The notes under the pieces are model-generated. The model had not been told where the DNA came from. It did no database searches and saw only the letters and a list, made by a program, of their open reading frames with translations. A stretch of 64,000 nucleotides of DNA from Paenibacillus hunanensis (GTDB taxonomy: Bacteria; Bacillota; Bacilli; Paenibacillales; Paenibacillaceae): assembly GCF_014645615.1 (NCBI RefSeq), contig NZ_BMMB01000005.1:516663-580662 (forward strand). Direction: 5' to 3'. Numbering within the stretch: the first letter of the stretch is position 1; every line of letters starts with the position of its first letter. This document shows positions 16,385 to 27,250 of the stretch, one piece after another. The translations under genes and the position numbers were made by a program.

Positions 16385-18088
16385 TCAGTCCAGCTCGCCC
16401 TCGCGCAGTGCTTCCATTAACGCTTGCGCTTCGGCATGCTCTGGTTCTACGTTTAGCAATTGCTCCAAATATTCACCAGCCTGCTCTAGCTCGCCAAGCT
16501 CCAGACAGCAGATAGCGAGGCAATAAAATACGGTAGGCACCGTCTCTTCCTGTTCTTCTGCTACAGATTGCTGTAAATAGTGCTGAGCTTGCTCATATTG
16601 CTCCATTTCAAAAAGCAGTAATCCGGTATCGAGCGCCAGGTCATAGCGCTGTGCCATCACATAGTGGGATGACCACATGCGTTCGATGCCGTGCAGCAGG
16701 TCGAGATATTCTTCATCATTGGCTTCCGATAGCAATTCGGATAGACGTTCCGTGCTTTGAATGAAAAATTCGGCATCATAATTGCCCAATCGCCAGAAGG
16801 CGAGCCATGGCGCGAGTTCCATTTCATCCAGACGCTCATCGACCCAGCGCTTCAAGCTGAAAAATTCATCCGGGCCAAAGCGTGCTGCTGAACGATGGTA
16901 TGCCATGCGTAGACCGGAATAGCGTCGCGGCTGTGCGACATGCAGCATACAGCCTACATTGATGCCTGTGTAATGGTGAGGTGGGAACAGCACCTCGGCT
17001 CCCTGTGCGCCGAACACATAGCTGATCGCATGATAGTTCGCATTGAGTGAAAAGCCACCGCCGCCGTGCAGTGTCAGCTCAGGCGGCTCTTCCAGTCTCC
17101 AGCCCTCTAGCAGATGCTCGCCCTTATCGGCAGTGATCAGCACGAAACCAGCTGTCGACAGGTGATTCAGCCGTTGCAAGCAATCGATACTTGCCCATGG
17201 CAGCAATACATAGTTATCGTCTAATTGCTCACGATACAAGCTCAACAGATCGGCATACGGATGATCCGCCTGCTCATATTCGGGGGCATGGCGATAGGTG
17301 TATTCGATGCCGATCTCGTTCAAGCGGTTCGAGGCTGAGCGTGCGCGGTCATCGATATCAGAGTCTGTCTGCTGGGAATGTCGCTCGACCTGCTCAGCCT
17401 TCTCGGACTGTAACTCGGCTTGCTGGTTCGATGATTCTGATGCTGTTGTAGATCTGTCTGTACCGTTTTGCTCGGCTGCTGATACTTGAATCAGCTCAAT
17501 ATCGGCTTCATATACAGCGCCATTTTCGATGCGGATCAGCTCCTGTGGCAGACTATCGAAAAAGTAATTGGCAATCAGAACCACAGGCTCTTGCAACCCG
17601 CCTGCCTGTAGCGTCTGACCGCTCACAGCAAGCTGTAGCTCGGTATCTGCCATCGCATCAAAACGGGCAAAATCAAGCGCCCCCTGCGCCACATACGTTT
17701 GTAGCGCTGGATGCTGCTGCCATGCCGCCACACTGTCTGCTGCCAGATCGGTCATCACATAGCAGAAGGACGGCAAGTCTTCGATCACTTCATCACGTAC
17801 ACGGCACAGCTCGTGCAAAATATGTCCTGCCAGACGTCCAGCGCCTGCACCAATCTCTACGATGTAGATCGTCTCCTCTGCACCGCCCTGCTGCTGGCGA
17901 TCCAGTAAAAAGGCAACAATCATATCCGCATACGCCGCCGCGATCATCGGATTACTTGTGACGTATTGCGGTATCCCATCATTGCGCCACGCATCCAGAC
18001 CTTCCTGCTCATAATATTCACGCAGCAGCTCCCAGATCGGAGCCTGGCTAAAGCGATATCTATTTCGATCATTTGATAATTCGGTCAT
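16385..18088 (-). CDS. MidA-like SAM-dependent methyltransferase with C-terminal TPRs
   Basis: The N-terminal half resembles the MidA/NDUFAF7 class of SAM-dependent methyltransferases. PIWELLREYYEQ and GIPQYVTSNPMIAAAYA are followed by the SAM-binding motif IYIVEIGAGAGRLAGHIL (about residues 88-105) and later by a GGGGFSLNANYHAI segment. A polar low-complexity insert rich in Gln, Ser and Glu (about 205-255) interrupts the domain. The last 110 residues carry two or three tetratricopeptide-like helical pairs (YDLALDTGLLLFEMEQYEQA, LAICCLELGELEQAGEYL), suggesting a protein partner. Substrate unknown; the eukaryotic relative methylates an arginine of complex I. Monocistronic, AGGA 8 bases before the start. 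Confidence 0.72.
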   Translation of the reverse strand: MTELSNDRNRYRFSQAPIWELLREYYEQEGLDAWRNDGIPQYVTSNPMIAAAYADMIVAFLLDRQQQGGAEETIYIVEIGAGAGRLAGHILHELCRVRDEVIEDLPSFCYVMTDLAADSVAAWQQHPALQTYVAQGALDFARFDAMADTELQLAVSGQTLQAGGLQEPVVLIANYFFDSLPQELIRIENGAVYEADIELIQVSAAEQNGTDRSTTASESSNQQAELQSEKAEQVERHSQQTDSDIDDRARSASNRLNEIGIEYTYRHAPEYEQADHPYADLLSLYREQLDDNYVLLPWASIDCLQRLNHLSTAGFVLITADKGEHLLEGWRLEEPPELTLHGGGGFSLNANYHAISYVFGAQGAEVLFPPHHYTGINVGCMLHVAQPRRYSGLRMAYHRSAARFGPDEFFSLKRWVDERLDEMELAPWLAFWRLGNYDAEFFIQSTERLSELLSEANDEEYLDLLHGIERMWSSHYVMAQRYDLALDTGLLLFEMEQYEQAQHYLQQSVAEEQEETVPTVFYCLAICCLELGELEQAGEYLEQLLNVEPEHAEAQALMEALREGELD

Positions 18089-18624
18089 CGTTTATGTCCT
18101 GCTTTCCTAAAATAAGTCGTTCTGCATAGCGGAAATGACACCTATCCATGCTCTCTCCATCATACTACAACGCACCCGGATGCCCTAACAGATTCATACT
18201 TTGATCGAAAGCTACCAGATTAGAACAGATGGATAGCTGTTCTTTATGAATGGTATGACTCTTGTAAGCTTAATCAGCTTGATGTGTCTGGATTCCTAAT
18301 TTACTTCTCGTTTACGATCTGCCGACCTCCTCATAACCCCTGATCACGGCTTACAGAGAGCAGATATTCGCCTGGCATCTCCTGTTGTCTGAATGGCAAA
18401 TTACCTGATACTTAGAAACGCCCAGTCAACTCGCTTCCAGCCAAAAAAACGGGCAACCCTGTATATAGGTTGCCCGCGTTATTAGCTACATTTTTTTACT
18501 CATAGAAAAAATCGAATCATGCACATAGCACATCTATCATTGCTCGGTATGGTCTTTTCCATAATCATCTGCATACGGCGATACCGATCAGAGCGACATA
18601 CCTGCTCCTTCCCTCTACTCCTAT
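18089..18624. other. Intergenic region, MidA-like gene / P450
   Basis: Contains the P450 terminator at 18443-18477 and the MidA-like gene's leader. Nothing else supported. Confidence 0.6.
18443..18477 (-). terminator. Intrinsic terminator of the P450 gene
   Basis: On the minus strand CGGGCAACC pairs with GGTTGCCCG and is followed by TTTTTTT. Strong. Confidence 0.85.
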
Positions 18625-21600
18625 TTACACGCCAGCCCATACGTCCTTCGCATAACGACCTTCCTGCTGTAGCGTATCCAGCCAGATCGCCGCCGCCTGT
18701 TCATCCTTACTATAACGCGAACGATATGCCGCACGTAACGCTTCCTCCACATCCGGTGCCATACGTGTACCATCTCCGCAAATGTACAGCATGCCGCCAC
18801 GCTCATTCAGTACGTCCATAATCTGCTCAGCATTTTGCGCCATCAGATGCTGTACGTACGTCTTGTCCTGCTCGGTTTCACGCGAAAAGGCAGTATGCAG
18901 CGAGACGATGCCTTTCGCCGCGTAATCCTCCAGCTCATCCCGATACAGGAAATCCGCCGCATTGCGGCAGCCAAAATACAAATGTGCCTCGCCCAGCTGC
19001 TGTCCTTCTTGCTGCATCGCAGCCCGCGCCTGTAAAAAGCCGCGGAATGGAGCAATCCCGGTGCCCGGGCCAACCATCACGAGCGGAACCTGTGGGTCTT
19101 CTGGCAAATGGAAGCCGGATTCTGGCGTGCGCACGAATACGGGAATCTGTTCCTGCGGCGCGCGTTCTGCCAGATAGTTCGAAGCAATCCCTTTGTACAT
19201 CCCTGAGCCTGTACGTGCAGGTGCATGTACAACGGCAACCGTAATGCTCACCCGATCTGCCGCTTGCTTAGGCGAGCTGGAGATCGAATAGTAGCGCGGC
19301 TTCAAGGCAGGTAACAGCTCTAAGAAGCGCTCAAATGGCATTTCACACGCCATATATTTTTCCAGCAAATCAAGCATTGTGACGCGCTTATACAGAATCT
19401 CGCCGTAATATTGATCCTCCTGTAGCATCCCCTCCAGCTCACGCTTATGCGGTGGACATACCGTATACGCAGCCAGCTCACGAAGCTGGGCACGGCTGGC
19501 TGGCTCCTGTAGCTCCACACTGGAAGCGAGCAGCTCACGAAGCTGCACCGGACGATCCAGTGGCAGATGCCCTGCACTCAAGCTACTTGCGGTCAGCACC
19601 ACCTGAGCCTCCCCTTGCAAGCGGAAGCGGTGCAGGACACGCTGCACCAGCTCGGTAGGATTTTGCGGTAAGACGCCCAGATGGTCGCCCTCATGGTATT
19701 GGATATGTTGTGGCAGCTGTAGCTCGATATGACGGGTGCTGCGTCTGCTGTCTGCATGCTGTAGCTCACGATTGTCCAGCACGGTTGCATACACCGCTTC
19801 GTAGGAGGAAGCGAGCGGTGCGCCTGCCACATTGCTCACAAATTGCAGACTCAGTGCTGCACGCTCCTGTGCCGCATCGGCGTTGAATCGCAAGCCAAAT
19901 GCCTCAATCGCATCCGCCCACATCGTCTGCTTCCAATCCTCCAGCTGCTTCTCAAAGTCACCACTCGCATCGCCCTCACCACGAGGCGAGAAGCGCGTAG
20001 CTCCCTTTCGCTCCATTTGCTCATCGATAGCACGCGGCACCTGCTGATACGTGCTCGCCCAGTTGCGATCGCCACAGCCGAATACGCTGTATGTTACACC
20101 CTCTAGCTCGCCCTCCTCAACCTGCTCCAGCCATTGGAGAAATTGAACGGCATTCGTCGTCGGCTTGCCATTGTACGAGGAGGCAACGATCACAAGCGCG
20201 CCCTCACGCGGTAGATCCCCTACCCGATCATTCAGCATTGCGACTTCACTTCGCACACCGTGCAGACTCGCTGTATCTGCCAGCGAACGCGCAATCGACT
20301 CCGAGGTGCCCATATTGGAGCCGTATAGCACAACCAGTGGACGATCATTCAAGCCGCTTAATCCCCCCCGTCGTTCCTGCACTTCGCCCTGCTCCTTACC
20401 TGCTTCGGCTGTAGCAGCCGCAGGTTGTCCATTTCCTGTTATTGCTGGCACATGACCGGTACGCAGCTTCGGACGAATCGTAAACTGATCCGGTTTGAGC
20501 GTGAGGGTTTGCTTGATTTTCAGCTCATACTCTCCGTTAAACGACAGATCAAAATGCTTCAAAATCATTCCCATCACCAGCACCGCCTCATGCAAAGCAA
20601 ACTGCATCCCGATACATGCACGCTGCCCGTTACCAAATGGCTTGTACGCATGAGCTGGAATCTTCGACGGATCGGCAAAACGCTCTGGCTTGAACTCATC
20701 CACATCGTCGCCCCATGCCTCTTTGTCCCGATGCAGCTCGGGCAGGATCACACGAATCTCATCGCCCTTGGCAAGTGGGTATTGACCGCCAATGATCGTA
20801 TCCTCTTTGGCGTATAGACCGAAGGCTGGTGCGGTCGGCCAGAGTCGCAGAGATTCGTTCAGCACCATTCGTACATACGATAGCTGCAATACCTCCTGAT
20901 AGGTTGGCACATCACCATTAATGACGCGCTCTGCTTCGGCTCTTGCCTTTTCCAAAACGGCTGAATTTTTCAGTAGAAAATAAGTCGCAAACGATAACAG
21001 TCCACTCGTCGTTTCATGCCCGGCAATCAGGAATGTAATCATCTGGTAGCGAATATTTTCATTATCCAGCGTCTCGCCTGTTTCTGGATCAGCCGCACCG
21101 AGCATACGTGCCAGCAGATCGGTTTCCCCTTGATCGCCCTGCTGCTGACGATCGGCAATGATCTTATCCACGAGCGAGAACATCGACTCGATATCCTCCT
21201 TGTACTGCTTGCGCTTTGCGACCATTAGCTTGCTTTGCAGTGGCGAACGAGTCGTCGCATGCATCGCTTCGTCCAGCGCACGCACCATGCTCTGAATAAA
21301 TGGATTCGCTTCCTCACGGTAAAAGCTATTGAATCGATAATTAAATCCACACAAGCCGATCGTATCCAGCGTCAGCCGTGTCATATCCTCCGGCACATTG
21401 ATCGCTTCATCCGGGTTCAAGCGTGCCCACTTCTGCACCAGTTGCAGTGCAATATCGCTCATCATATCGTGATAGCCCTTCATCGCCTGCTGGCTAAAGG
21501 CTGGCATCAAAATGCTATGGGCTTTGCGCCAGTTCGGCTCATCCGTCCGACTGGTAAACAGTCCATCCCCAGCAAAATCGCGTACTCGCTGAAGCGATCC

Positions 21601-21825
21601 ATCAATACTTTTGTCAAAACGCTGCTCATCCTCAAGCTCCTTCATCAGCTCTTGCCCCGTCACAATAATAATGGAATGCCCACCCATATGTTGGAACCGA
21701 TAGATCGGCCCATACTCACGAGCCAGCTCGCTCAGCGAAAGGGTTGGGGTATCCCGGTCAAGCAGCGGAATGCTACCCAGCGGTCCAAAGGTTTTCGTTT
21801 GCGGAATCGATGTATTTTTTGCCAT
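18625..21825 (-). CDS. CYP102-type bifunctional P450 / NADPH-P450 reductase
   Basis: Self-sufficient fatty-acid hydroxylase of the P450-BM3 type: a haem domain fused to an FMN/FAD diflavin reductase, cytoplasmic, hydroxylating long-chain fatty acids near the omega end with NADPH and O2. Haem part: [14 protein letters not shown] (Phe90 at the Phe87 position of BM3), I-helix AGHETT (268-273), ExxR at Glu324/Arg327, and haem-ligand Cys404 in [10 protein letters not shown]. After a Gly/Ala/Glu-rich linker comes the FMN domain ([14 protein letters not shown]), then FAD (RYYSISSSP) and NADPH ([12 protein letters not shown]) segments and the typical C-terminus DVWAGV. At 1066 residues it is full length. 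GGGAGG is 10 bases before the ATG. An Rrf2-type regulator precedes it on the same strand, where Bacillus relatives have a TetR-type regulator. Confidence 0.96.
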   Translation of the reverse strand: MAKNTSIPQTKTFGPLGSIPLLDRDTPTLSLSELAREYGPIYRFQHMGGHSIIIVTGQELMKELEDEQRFDKSIDGSLQRVRDFAGDGLFTSRTDEPNWRKAHSILMPAFSQQAMKGYHDMMSDIALQLVQKWARLNPDEAINVPEDMTRLTLDTIGLCGFNYRFNSFYREEANPFIQSMVRALDEAMHATTRSPLQSKLMVAKRKQYKEDIESMFSLVDKIIADRQQQGDQGETDLLARMLGAADPETGETLDNENIRYQMITFLIAGHETTSGLLSFATYFLLKNSAVLEKARAEAERVINGDVPTYQEVLQLSYVRMVLNESLRLWPTAPAFGLYAKEDTIIGGQYPLAKGDEIRVILPELHRDKEAWGDDVDEFKPERFADPSKIPAHAYKPFGNGQRACIGMQFALHEAVLVMGMILKHFDLSFNGEYELKIKQTLTLKPDQFTIRPKLRTGHVPAITGNGQPAAATAEAGKEQGEVQERRGGLSGLNDRPLVVLYGSNMGTSESIARSLADTASLHGVRSEVAMLNDRVGDLPREGALVIVASSYNGKPTTNAVQFLQWLEQVEEGELEGVTYSVFGCGDRNWASTYQQVPRAIDEQMERKGATRFSPRGEGDASGDFEKQLEDWKQTMWADAIEAFGLRFNADAAQERAALSLQFVSNVAGAPLASSYEAVYATVLDNRELQHADSRRSTRHIELQLPQHIQYHEGDHLGVLPQNPTELVQRVLHRFRLQGEAQVVLTASSLSAGHLPLDRPVQLRELLASSVELQEPASRAQLRELAAYTVCPPHKRELEGMLQEDQYYGEILYKRVTMLDLLEKYMACEMPFERFLELLPALKPRYYSISSSPKQAADRVSITVAVVHAPARTGSGMYKGIASNYLAERAPQEQIPVFVRTPESGFHLPEDPQVPLVMVGPGTGIAPFRGFLQARAAMQQEGQQLGEAHLYFGCRNAADFLYRDELEDYAAKGIVSLHTAFSRETEQDKTYVQHLMAQNAEQIMDVLNERGGMLYICGDGTRMAPDVEEALRAAYRSRYSKDEQAAAIWLDTLQQEGRYAKDVWAGV

Positions 21826-21973
21826 GTTGTTCGTACCTCCCGATTGATGATGACAGTGTGTAGATTGGTTTCGTTTCGGTTACGCAGCGATTAACGGCGG
21901 TGTGATGTATCATCTTCATTTCATAACGAGCATGATCATGCTCTGGAACAGTAACGTAAACACACAATAGCGA

Positions 21974-22477
21974 TCAGGACATGCGCAGTCTGGTTGTGTT
22001 CAGCCATTCACGCAAGGTGGTGGTATTCCAATTCAGCGTGGAATGATCGTCGCCCATCGCTTCCTCCATCATGCTTGCCAGTGTGAAGCTGGCGAAATAT
22101 TGCTTGAGTAGCGCATCCGCTCCAGCAAATACGTTGTTCAGCAGCTCCACGCCGCGTTCCACATACGTACCATCCTGAAAAATATTGCGCATTAATCCAC
22201 CATCCTCATACAGCGCCAGCTCGCCCTCCATCGCTTCAAGAATATTCAGCAGCGTGATGTCCTCTGCGGCACGTCCCAGCGATAGCCCGCCATTGTTGCC
22301 CGGTGCTGAGCGAATAATGCCCTGTAGCACCAGCTTGCGTGTAATTTTGCGAAAATAGGAGCGGGATACGCCCAGAATATCGCTAGCTCGGTCAGAGGAT
22401 AGCGGTACACCGGGCTTCTGCGTAGCAAGTAAGACGAGCACACAGATCGCCTGCTCCAGACTCGGATTGAATTTCAA
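21974..22477 (-). CDS. Rrf2-family transcriptional regulator
   Basis: Winged-helix one-component regulator. LSSDRASDILGVSRSYFRKI forms the helix-turn-helix, followed by APGNNGGLSLGRAAEDITLL, the wing and dimerisation start typical of Rrf2 proteins. The three-Cys cluster of iron-sulphur Rrf2 regulators (IscR, NsrR) is absent; only one Cys (AICVL) is present, so it should not carry an Fe-S cluster. The TTG at 22475-22477 is chosen because AAGGAGG lies 9 bases upstream; an in-frame GTG two codons earlier is only 3 bases from it. The gene is 148 bases upstream of the P450 on the same strand, so co-transcription and local control of the P450 are likely. Ligand unknown. Confidence 0.88.
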   Translation of the reverse strand: MKFNPSLEQAICVLVLLATQKPGVPLSSDRASDILGVSRSYFRKITRKLVLQGIIRSAPGNNGGLSLGRAAEDITLLNILEAMEGELALYEDGGLMRNIFQDGTYVERGVELLNNVFAGADALLKQYFASFTLASMMEEAMGDDHSTLNWNTTTLREWLNTTRLRMS

Positions 22478-22846
22478 AAGCACCAGCCTCCTTGTATGGC
22501 TTCTTGTATAGCCTGCTGTCTAAGGGAAAGTTGATCTCCCTCTGGATAGTGTGGCTTGATCAAATGTTAGCTTCATTATCATTTTCAAATTGGATAACGA
22601 ATATCCACATTGAATGTTGTATTTCTATTGTAAATCTCATCCAGAACGCATTTCAAGTTTACGCATCAGTAACCCTGTCGGATCGGATGCACGCAAAAAA
22701 GCCTTTCTCCCGACATCTATCGAGAGAAAGACTTTTGCATAAATATACGTTTTCATTTCATGGTCACTGCATAAATCCTGCATATTTTCTATGTCTACTT
22801 ATGCGATCGAATTTATAATCTGTGCCCTCTAAAATGGAGTGTTACA
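22478..22846. other. Intergenic region, Rrf2 regulator / SLH protein
   Basis: Apart from the terminator of the SLH gene (22696-22737), nothing is recognised. It should hold the promoter for the regulator-P450 pair. Confidence 0.5.
22696..22737 (-). terminator. Intrinsic terminator of the SLH protein gene
   Basis: On the minus strand GTCTTTCTC pairs with GAGAAAGGC across a 14-base loop, with TTTTTTG following. About 110 bases beyond the stop. Confidence 0.8.
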
Positions 22847-25800
22847 TTACGATGGAGTGGTACCATCGATCAGCTTGGCTTGCATCAGCAGACGCTGTAC
22901 AATCGCGGCTGTCTCTGCACGACTCAAATGCTGAGTCGGTGCCAGACCTTTGGAATTGCCTTGCACAAGACCACTTTGTACCGCAGTAGCCACCGCATCC
23001 CGTGCCCACGATGCTACAGCAGCATGATCAGCAAAAGGTGCAAGTGTGCTTGCTGTATCGGCTGTTGCCGTATCGAGTTTAGCTAGCTTCATCGCACGAG
23101 TGAGCATCACCAGTGCCTCTTGACGCGTCACTGTGCGATCAGGCCCGAAGCTACCATCTGCATAGCCCTGAATCAGACCATAGCGAGCGGCCTGAGCTAC
23201 TGCACCTGCATACCAATCCGATGTGTTCACATCGTTAAAGGTAGAGCCACTACCGTTCTCTGCCAGTCCAAGTGCACGTACCATAATCGCTGCCAGCTCG
23301 GCGCGTGTCACCTCTGCATTCGGGTTGTAATGATCGGCATCCACACCGTTCACAATCATACGCGATGCCATATCATTGACCGCTTGCTCTGACCATTTAC
23401 CACTCACATCGGCAAATGTTTTCGGATGCCAGATCAGCGAATAATCACTATTGGTCAAGCTGTTGATCACCGCATAGAATTTGCCATCACGCGAAGTGAT
23501 GAAGGTGGGTACATGGTGTACAGTGCCATCTGCATTTTGTACAACAGCAGTCGTCACTTTAGATGGATCGACACCATCTGGTAATGGAATCTCGCGCTCA
23601 ACATATTGATTGAATTGATCTACATTGACCGTTTTGCCGCCGTAAGAAGCGGACACTTCAAAGGAAATCGGCTTCGTCACCAGTGTATAATTTTTCTGCG
23701 ACGCCGATTGCTCTGCTTGCTGCGTGACAGCCGTCGAGCTTGTACCAATGGCTACATGAATTACGATATCCGACAGCTTCACGGCAGAACCGAGATTTTG
23801 AGATACCTGATCCACATTCACCTGATCAGCAGGTAGACGATAGGTACCGCTGGCTGTCTGTACTTCCATAATCGCTTGCTTGTTTTCCATCGCTTTGACC
23901 GTTTCACCTGTCAGCACAACAGATACCTGTTGAATATTTTTGTCTGCAACAGGAACGACGATAACAGGCTGTCCCGATGATTGCTGCAAACGATCTGCCA
24001 GCTTCGCAGGATCGATCGTCGCGGTCATCGTTGTGCGTCCATTCGTCGTTGTTGTGGCACCATTTGCAATCTGGTCATACGTCTTGCCATCTACGACAAC
24101 ACGCAAGCCTGGATTGGTCGGTGGTGCTGGTGTTGTTGGTGTAGTAGTGGTTGGATTGGCTGTACCTCCACCGCCTCCACCGGAGCTACCACCAGACGAG
24201 CCGGAACCGGAATTGCTGGAATTGTTAGAGCTATCTTTTGCACGATTCACTACGATGGTGTACGTACGCAGATTGCCATCTTTATCTGTAACAGTTACCG
24301 TGATTGTGCTTGTTCCAACAGCCAGCTGCAAATCTGGCGAAGAACTACCACCGAATAACGTGTACGGCCCGGCTACAACCCCTCCTGTAGCGCCGTATAC
24401 ACTGGCGGTCACGGTACCATATACCGAATCCGTTACACTTGCCTGAACATTCAGACTTTTCACGCTATTGCCTACATTCGCCGTATACTGTGTAATATCT
24501 GGAGAGAATGCAGGGCTTAATTGTAGTGGAGCAATTGAAAGCTCGCTCAGTGCTGGCGTGCCCGGCTGTGGTGCTTGTGCCAGCATCGCTGTCATTTCAT
24601 TGGAGATTGGACTGTCCTCTGCCTTTGTTGCCGCCTTGATGACAAAATAGTAGCGCACACCTGGCGTCAGTCCAGTTACTTTAATCTGTTTTGCCGTTCC
24701 ATCTAAAATCTGATAAGGTGGCCCATACATACCGGAGATGGAAGAGACGAATACTTCATAGGCAATCGCGTTATTTACAGGTTCCCATGAGAGTGTCACG
24801 TCGTTCGGAGTAACGATTGGTTCATTCTGTACAGGAGCAGGAACCTTGCCACTGACTGCAATTTGTGCCCAGCCTTTAACGACATCCTCATCACTCACCT
24901 GTACGATATACACATATTGATTGGACGTTGCAGGGAATGGAGTACCTAGATCAACAAATTGAGTGTAGCCTAACTCTGTTGCCTTTTTACCTGTCGCTGG
25001 ACGCTTATAATCGTTAGGCCCACCTACTGCAAACTTATACGTATTCGAATCCGGCAATGCCGCAATCTTAGCCGTATTCGGGATATCACCCGGTTTAACA
25101 ATAATATCGCTTAGTACAGGTACAGCCTGAGCCACCAGATCAGGGATGATCGGGAAGTCATTCCAGCGCACAATGTTATCACCTGCAAGCTGTACAATCG
25201 TCAGATTCGTATTGTTACCTACCTCGATATCCTGATCACGCTGCAATGGATTGGTGTAGATGGTATTGGTATCGCCTACCAATGGACGTTGCAGCACACC
25301 ATTAATCGAAAATGTATACTTATACGCAAATTCAGGTGGCAAATTCGCAATTCGAATCGTTCCCGGCTGGCTTCCCGGTACGATCGTTGGCCCCGTCAGC
25401 AAAGAAACCTGTTCCGGAATCGTCACACTCACCTCGGACGAGTACGGGCTTTGCCCCTCCATCGTAGTTGCTTTTATCGCAAAATAATACGTTTTGCCTG
25501 GCTCCAGATTCTTCACCGTATACACGCCATCTGTATTGCCTACTGTCGCTACAGGTGTCGTATCGTACACGCCAGATTGAGTACCTTTGTAAAGGGTATA
25601 CTCGGATACCGAGGCATCCAGCGTCCAGCTAAGCTGTGCAGACTGTCGATCACGCAGAACCTGTACGCCCGTTGGTGCCGGGATCGTTGGAGCAGCTGTG
25701 AATATTGCTGCTCTTACTTTTGATGAATCGGAAAAGAATAGATAGATGAACTTACCGCTTGGATCAGGGATAAGCGTTGGAGCAGAACCATCTGACATTT

Positions 25801-26917
25801 GGTTTTCTAGTCCACTACTCGCATCTGTCCATGTCGTGCCATCATATAAAGCAGTCTTCATGTCACCATCGTCTATCCAGCGTACCAGTAACTGATTGTC
25901 TACTACCGATAGAAAAGGAGTGTAGGCTCCCTTGTTCGATGTTGTAGGTACTACGCTATCCCCTACGGGTTGCCATGTATCACCATCATAGGCTTTGAGA
26001 CGAATCGCTGCCGGGTCATCACGCCACGCCGCATATAGCTTGCCTTTATATTCTTGTAGAGAAAGGGAAACCTGTGATTGTGTGATCGAATCGGCAATAC
26101 CTGCACTACCCGATACATTGACCCAGCTTCCATTTGCTGTACGTTTCGTTACCACTACATATTTGGAGTATGGAGTACTCCCAAGTGACTCTGTCCACCC
26201 CATATAGAGTGAGCCGTTATAAGTGGCGAAAGCAGGAGCACCTACACTTGAATTCGGTTGAAGTGAAGAAAGTGGCTGATCATCAACCCACGATGTTCCT
26301 GTATATCTTTTCAATTTATTCACATAGGCTGTACCGTTAAACTCTGTATACGAAGCATACAAGTCTCCGTTGTAAGAAACGAGTGCAAAATAACGTGTAT
26401 TCAATGTTGTGCTAGGGCCAGCTACTGGACCACCGGATAATGACGTCCATGTGCCGTTTTGTAGTTTTTTGACATAGATGCCTTTATTGCTACCTGTACT
26501 TTGTTCATGCCAGATTACATACAGTTCATTGTTGTGAACAGCGAGAGCTGGACTGCTAGCTGTCTGGCTGTTATCGATATTAAGTCCAGTTCCACCATCC
26601 GCCGCTTCCCAATTTCCATTAACCTGGGTCATGACTCGAACACGAGAAGTACTATTTCCCATCATCCCATAAATGGATTCGATAAAAGTCACATACAACT
26701 GACCATTCAACATCACTGCACTCGAACCACGATAATTCGCATTGGTTGAAGATGTATTACTCTTAATCCCACCATTATCAATAAACTGCCAGATCCCCGG
26801 CGTAATTGGTGTCGCCCCAGCCTGATGAGGTGCGATCATTCCAATCATCAGCAACAAGACGACAAAGCTATTCATGACCTTTTGTCCCCGTTTTCTGAAT
26901 AAAGCAGAAATACTCAT
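22847..26917 (-). CDS. Large SLH-domain surface protein with propeller-like and FN3 repeats
   Basis: Exported cell-surface protein of 1356 residues. After a signal peptide (about 1-40, RKRGQKVMNSFVVLLLMIG to HQAGA) come six or more repeats of the type LNGQLYVTF / HNNELYVIW / YNGSLYMGW spaced 45-60 residues apart, forming a beta-propeller-like region to about 410. Two fibronectin type III domains follow (each ending PGKTYYFAIKA or PGVRYYFVIKA), then a cadherin-like beta-sandwich (LSPAFSPDITQYTANV), a Ser/Gly/Thr/Pro-rich linker, a domain shared with other Paenibacillus surface proteins, and three SLH repeats at the C-terminus (FADVSGKW, FNDVNTSDWY, FADHAAVASW) that bind pyruvylated wall polymer. 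ATG 26915-26917 follows AAGGGGG. A poly-Pro/Thr linker marks the anchor boundary. Ligand unknown. Confidence 0.9.
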   Translation of the reverse strand: MSISALFRKRGQKVMNSFVVLLLMIGMIAPHQAGATPITPGIWQFIDNGGIKSNTSSTNANYRGSSAVMLNGQLYVTFIESIYGMMGNSTSRVRVMTQVNGNWEAADGGTGLNIDNSQTASSPALAVHNNELYVIWHEQSTGSNKGIYVKKLQNGTWTSLSGGPVAGPSTTLNTRYFALVSYNGDLYASYTEFNGTAYVNKLKRYTGTSWVDDQPLSSLQPNSSVGAPAFATYNGSLYMGWTESLGSTPYSKYVVVTKRTANGSWVNVSGSAGIADSITQSQVSLSLQEYKGKLYAAWRDDPAAIRLKAYDGDTWQPVGDSVVPTTSNKGAYTPFLSVVDNQLLVRWIDDGDMKTALYDGTTWTDASSGLENQMSDGSAPTLIPDPSGKFIYLFFSDSSKVRAAIFTAAPTIPAPTGVQVLRDRQSAQLSWTLDASVSEYTLYKGTQSGVYDTTPVATVGNTDGVYTVKNLEPGKTYYFAIKATTMEGQSPYSSEVSVTIPEQVSLLTGPTIVPGSQPGTIRIANLPPEFAYKYTFSINGVLQRPLVGDTNTIYTNPLQRDQDIEVGNNTNLTIVQLAGDNIVRWNDFPIIPDLVAQAVPVLSDIIVKPGDIPNTAKIAALPDSNTYKFAVGGPNDYKRPATGKKATELGYTQFVDLGTPFPATSNQYVYIVQVSDEDVVKGWAQIAVSGKVPAPVQNEPIVTPNDVTLSWEPVNNAIAYEVFVSSISGMYGPPYQILDGTAKQIKVTGLTPGVRYYFVIKAATKAEDSPISNEMTAMLAQAPQPGTPALSELSIAPLQLSPAFSPDITQYTANVGNSVKSLNVQASVTDSVYGTVTASVYGATGGVVAGPYTLFGGSSSPDLQLAVGTSTITVTVTDKDGNLRTYTIVVNRAKDSSNNSSNSGSGSSGGSSGGGGGGTANPTTTTPTTPAPPTNPGLRVVVDGKTYDQIANGATTTTNGRTTMTATIDPAKLADRLQQSSGQPVIVVPVADKNIQQVSVVLTGETVKAMENKQAIMEVQTASGTYRLPADQVNVDQVSQNLGSAVKLSDIVIHVAIGTSSTAVTQQAEQSASQKNYTLVTKPISFEVSASYGGKTVNVDQFNQYVEREIPLPDGVDPSKVTTAVVQNADGTVHHVPTFITSRDGKFYAVINSLTNSDYSLIWHPKTFADVSGKWSEQAVNDMASRMIVNGVDADHYNPNAEVTRAELAAIMVRALGLAENGSGSTFNDVNTSDWYAGAVAQAARYGLIQGYADGSFGPDRTVTRQEALVMLTRAMKLAKLDTATADTASTLAPFADHAAVASWARDAVATAVQSGLVQGNSKGLAPTQHLSRAETAAIVQRLLMQAKLIDGTTPS

Positions 26918-27065
26918 TCCATTTCCCCCTTGAATGACTACATAGATATTGCAGACATTGTAACAGGGCACCACTCAACATTTTCTCAACAATTACAGGT
27001 AAAAAGGTCTAAAAAGCATGAAAAAGTAAGTATTTTTACCTATTTTTTCGAAAATAAGCGACAAA

Positions 27066-27098
27066 ATAAAAAAAGATACGCCAAAACGGCGTATCTTC
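27066..27098 (-). terminator. Intrinsic terminator of the SMI1/KNR4 gene
   Basis: On the minus strand AAGATACGCC-GTTTT-GGCGTATCTT is followed by TTTTT and more A/T. Perfect 10-bp stem. It lies about 150 bases after the stop and upstream of the SLH gene. The rest of the 26918-27250 gap holds nothing recognised. Confidence 0.85.
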
Positions 27099-27250
27099 GA
27101 CGAGAGAATCGATCGCTTGCAGTCGTATACAAAGAGGATACATCTCCATATCATCTTACTTATTTCGACCGTAACGTTGAAGTGAAATCTCTAAGAACGA
27201 TGTGAAAGAGTAACGATCGCCCTGCTTATTTAAGTGTAACGAGAACTTCA

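Noticed and set aside
22847..26917. Toxin or adhesin repeats as a polymorphic-toxin partner for the immunity-like genes
   Set aside because: The C-terminus is three SLH repeats, not a toxin domain, and the gene is distant.
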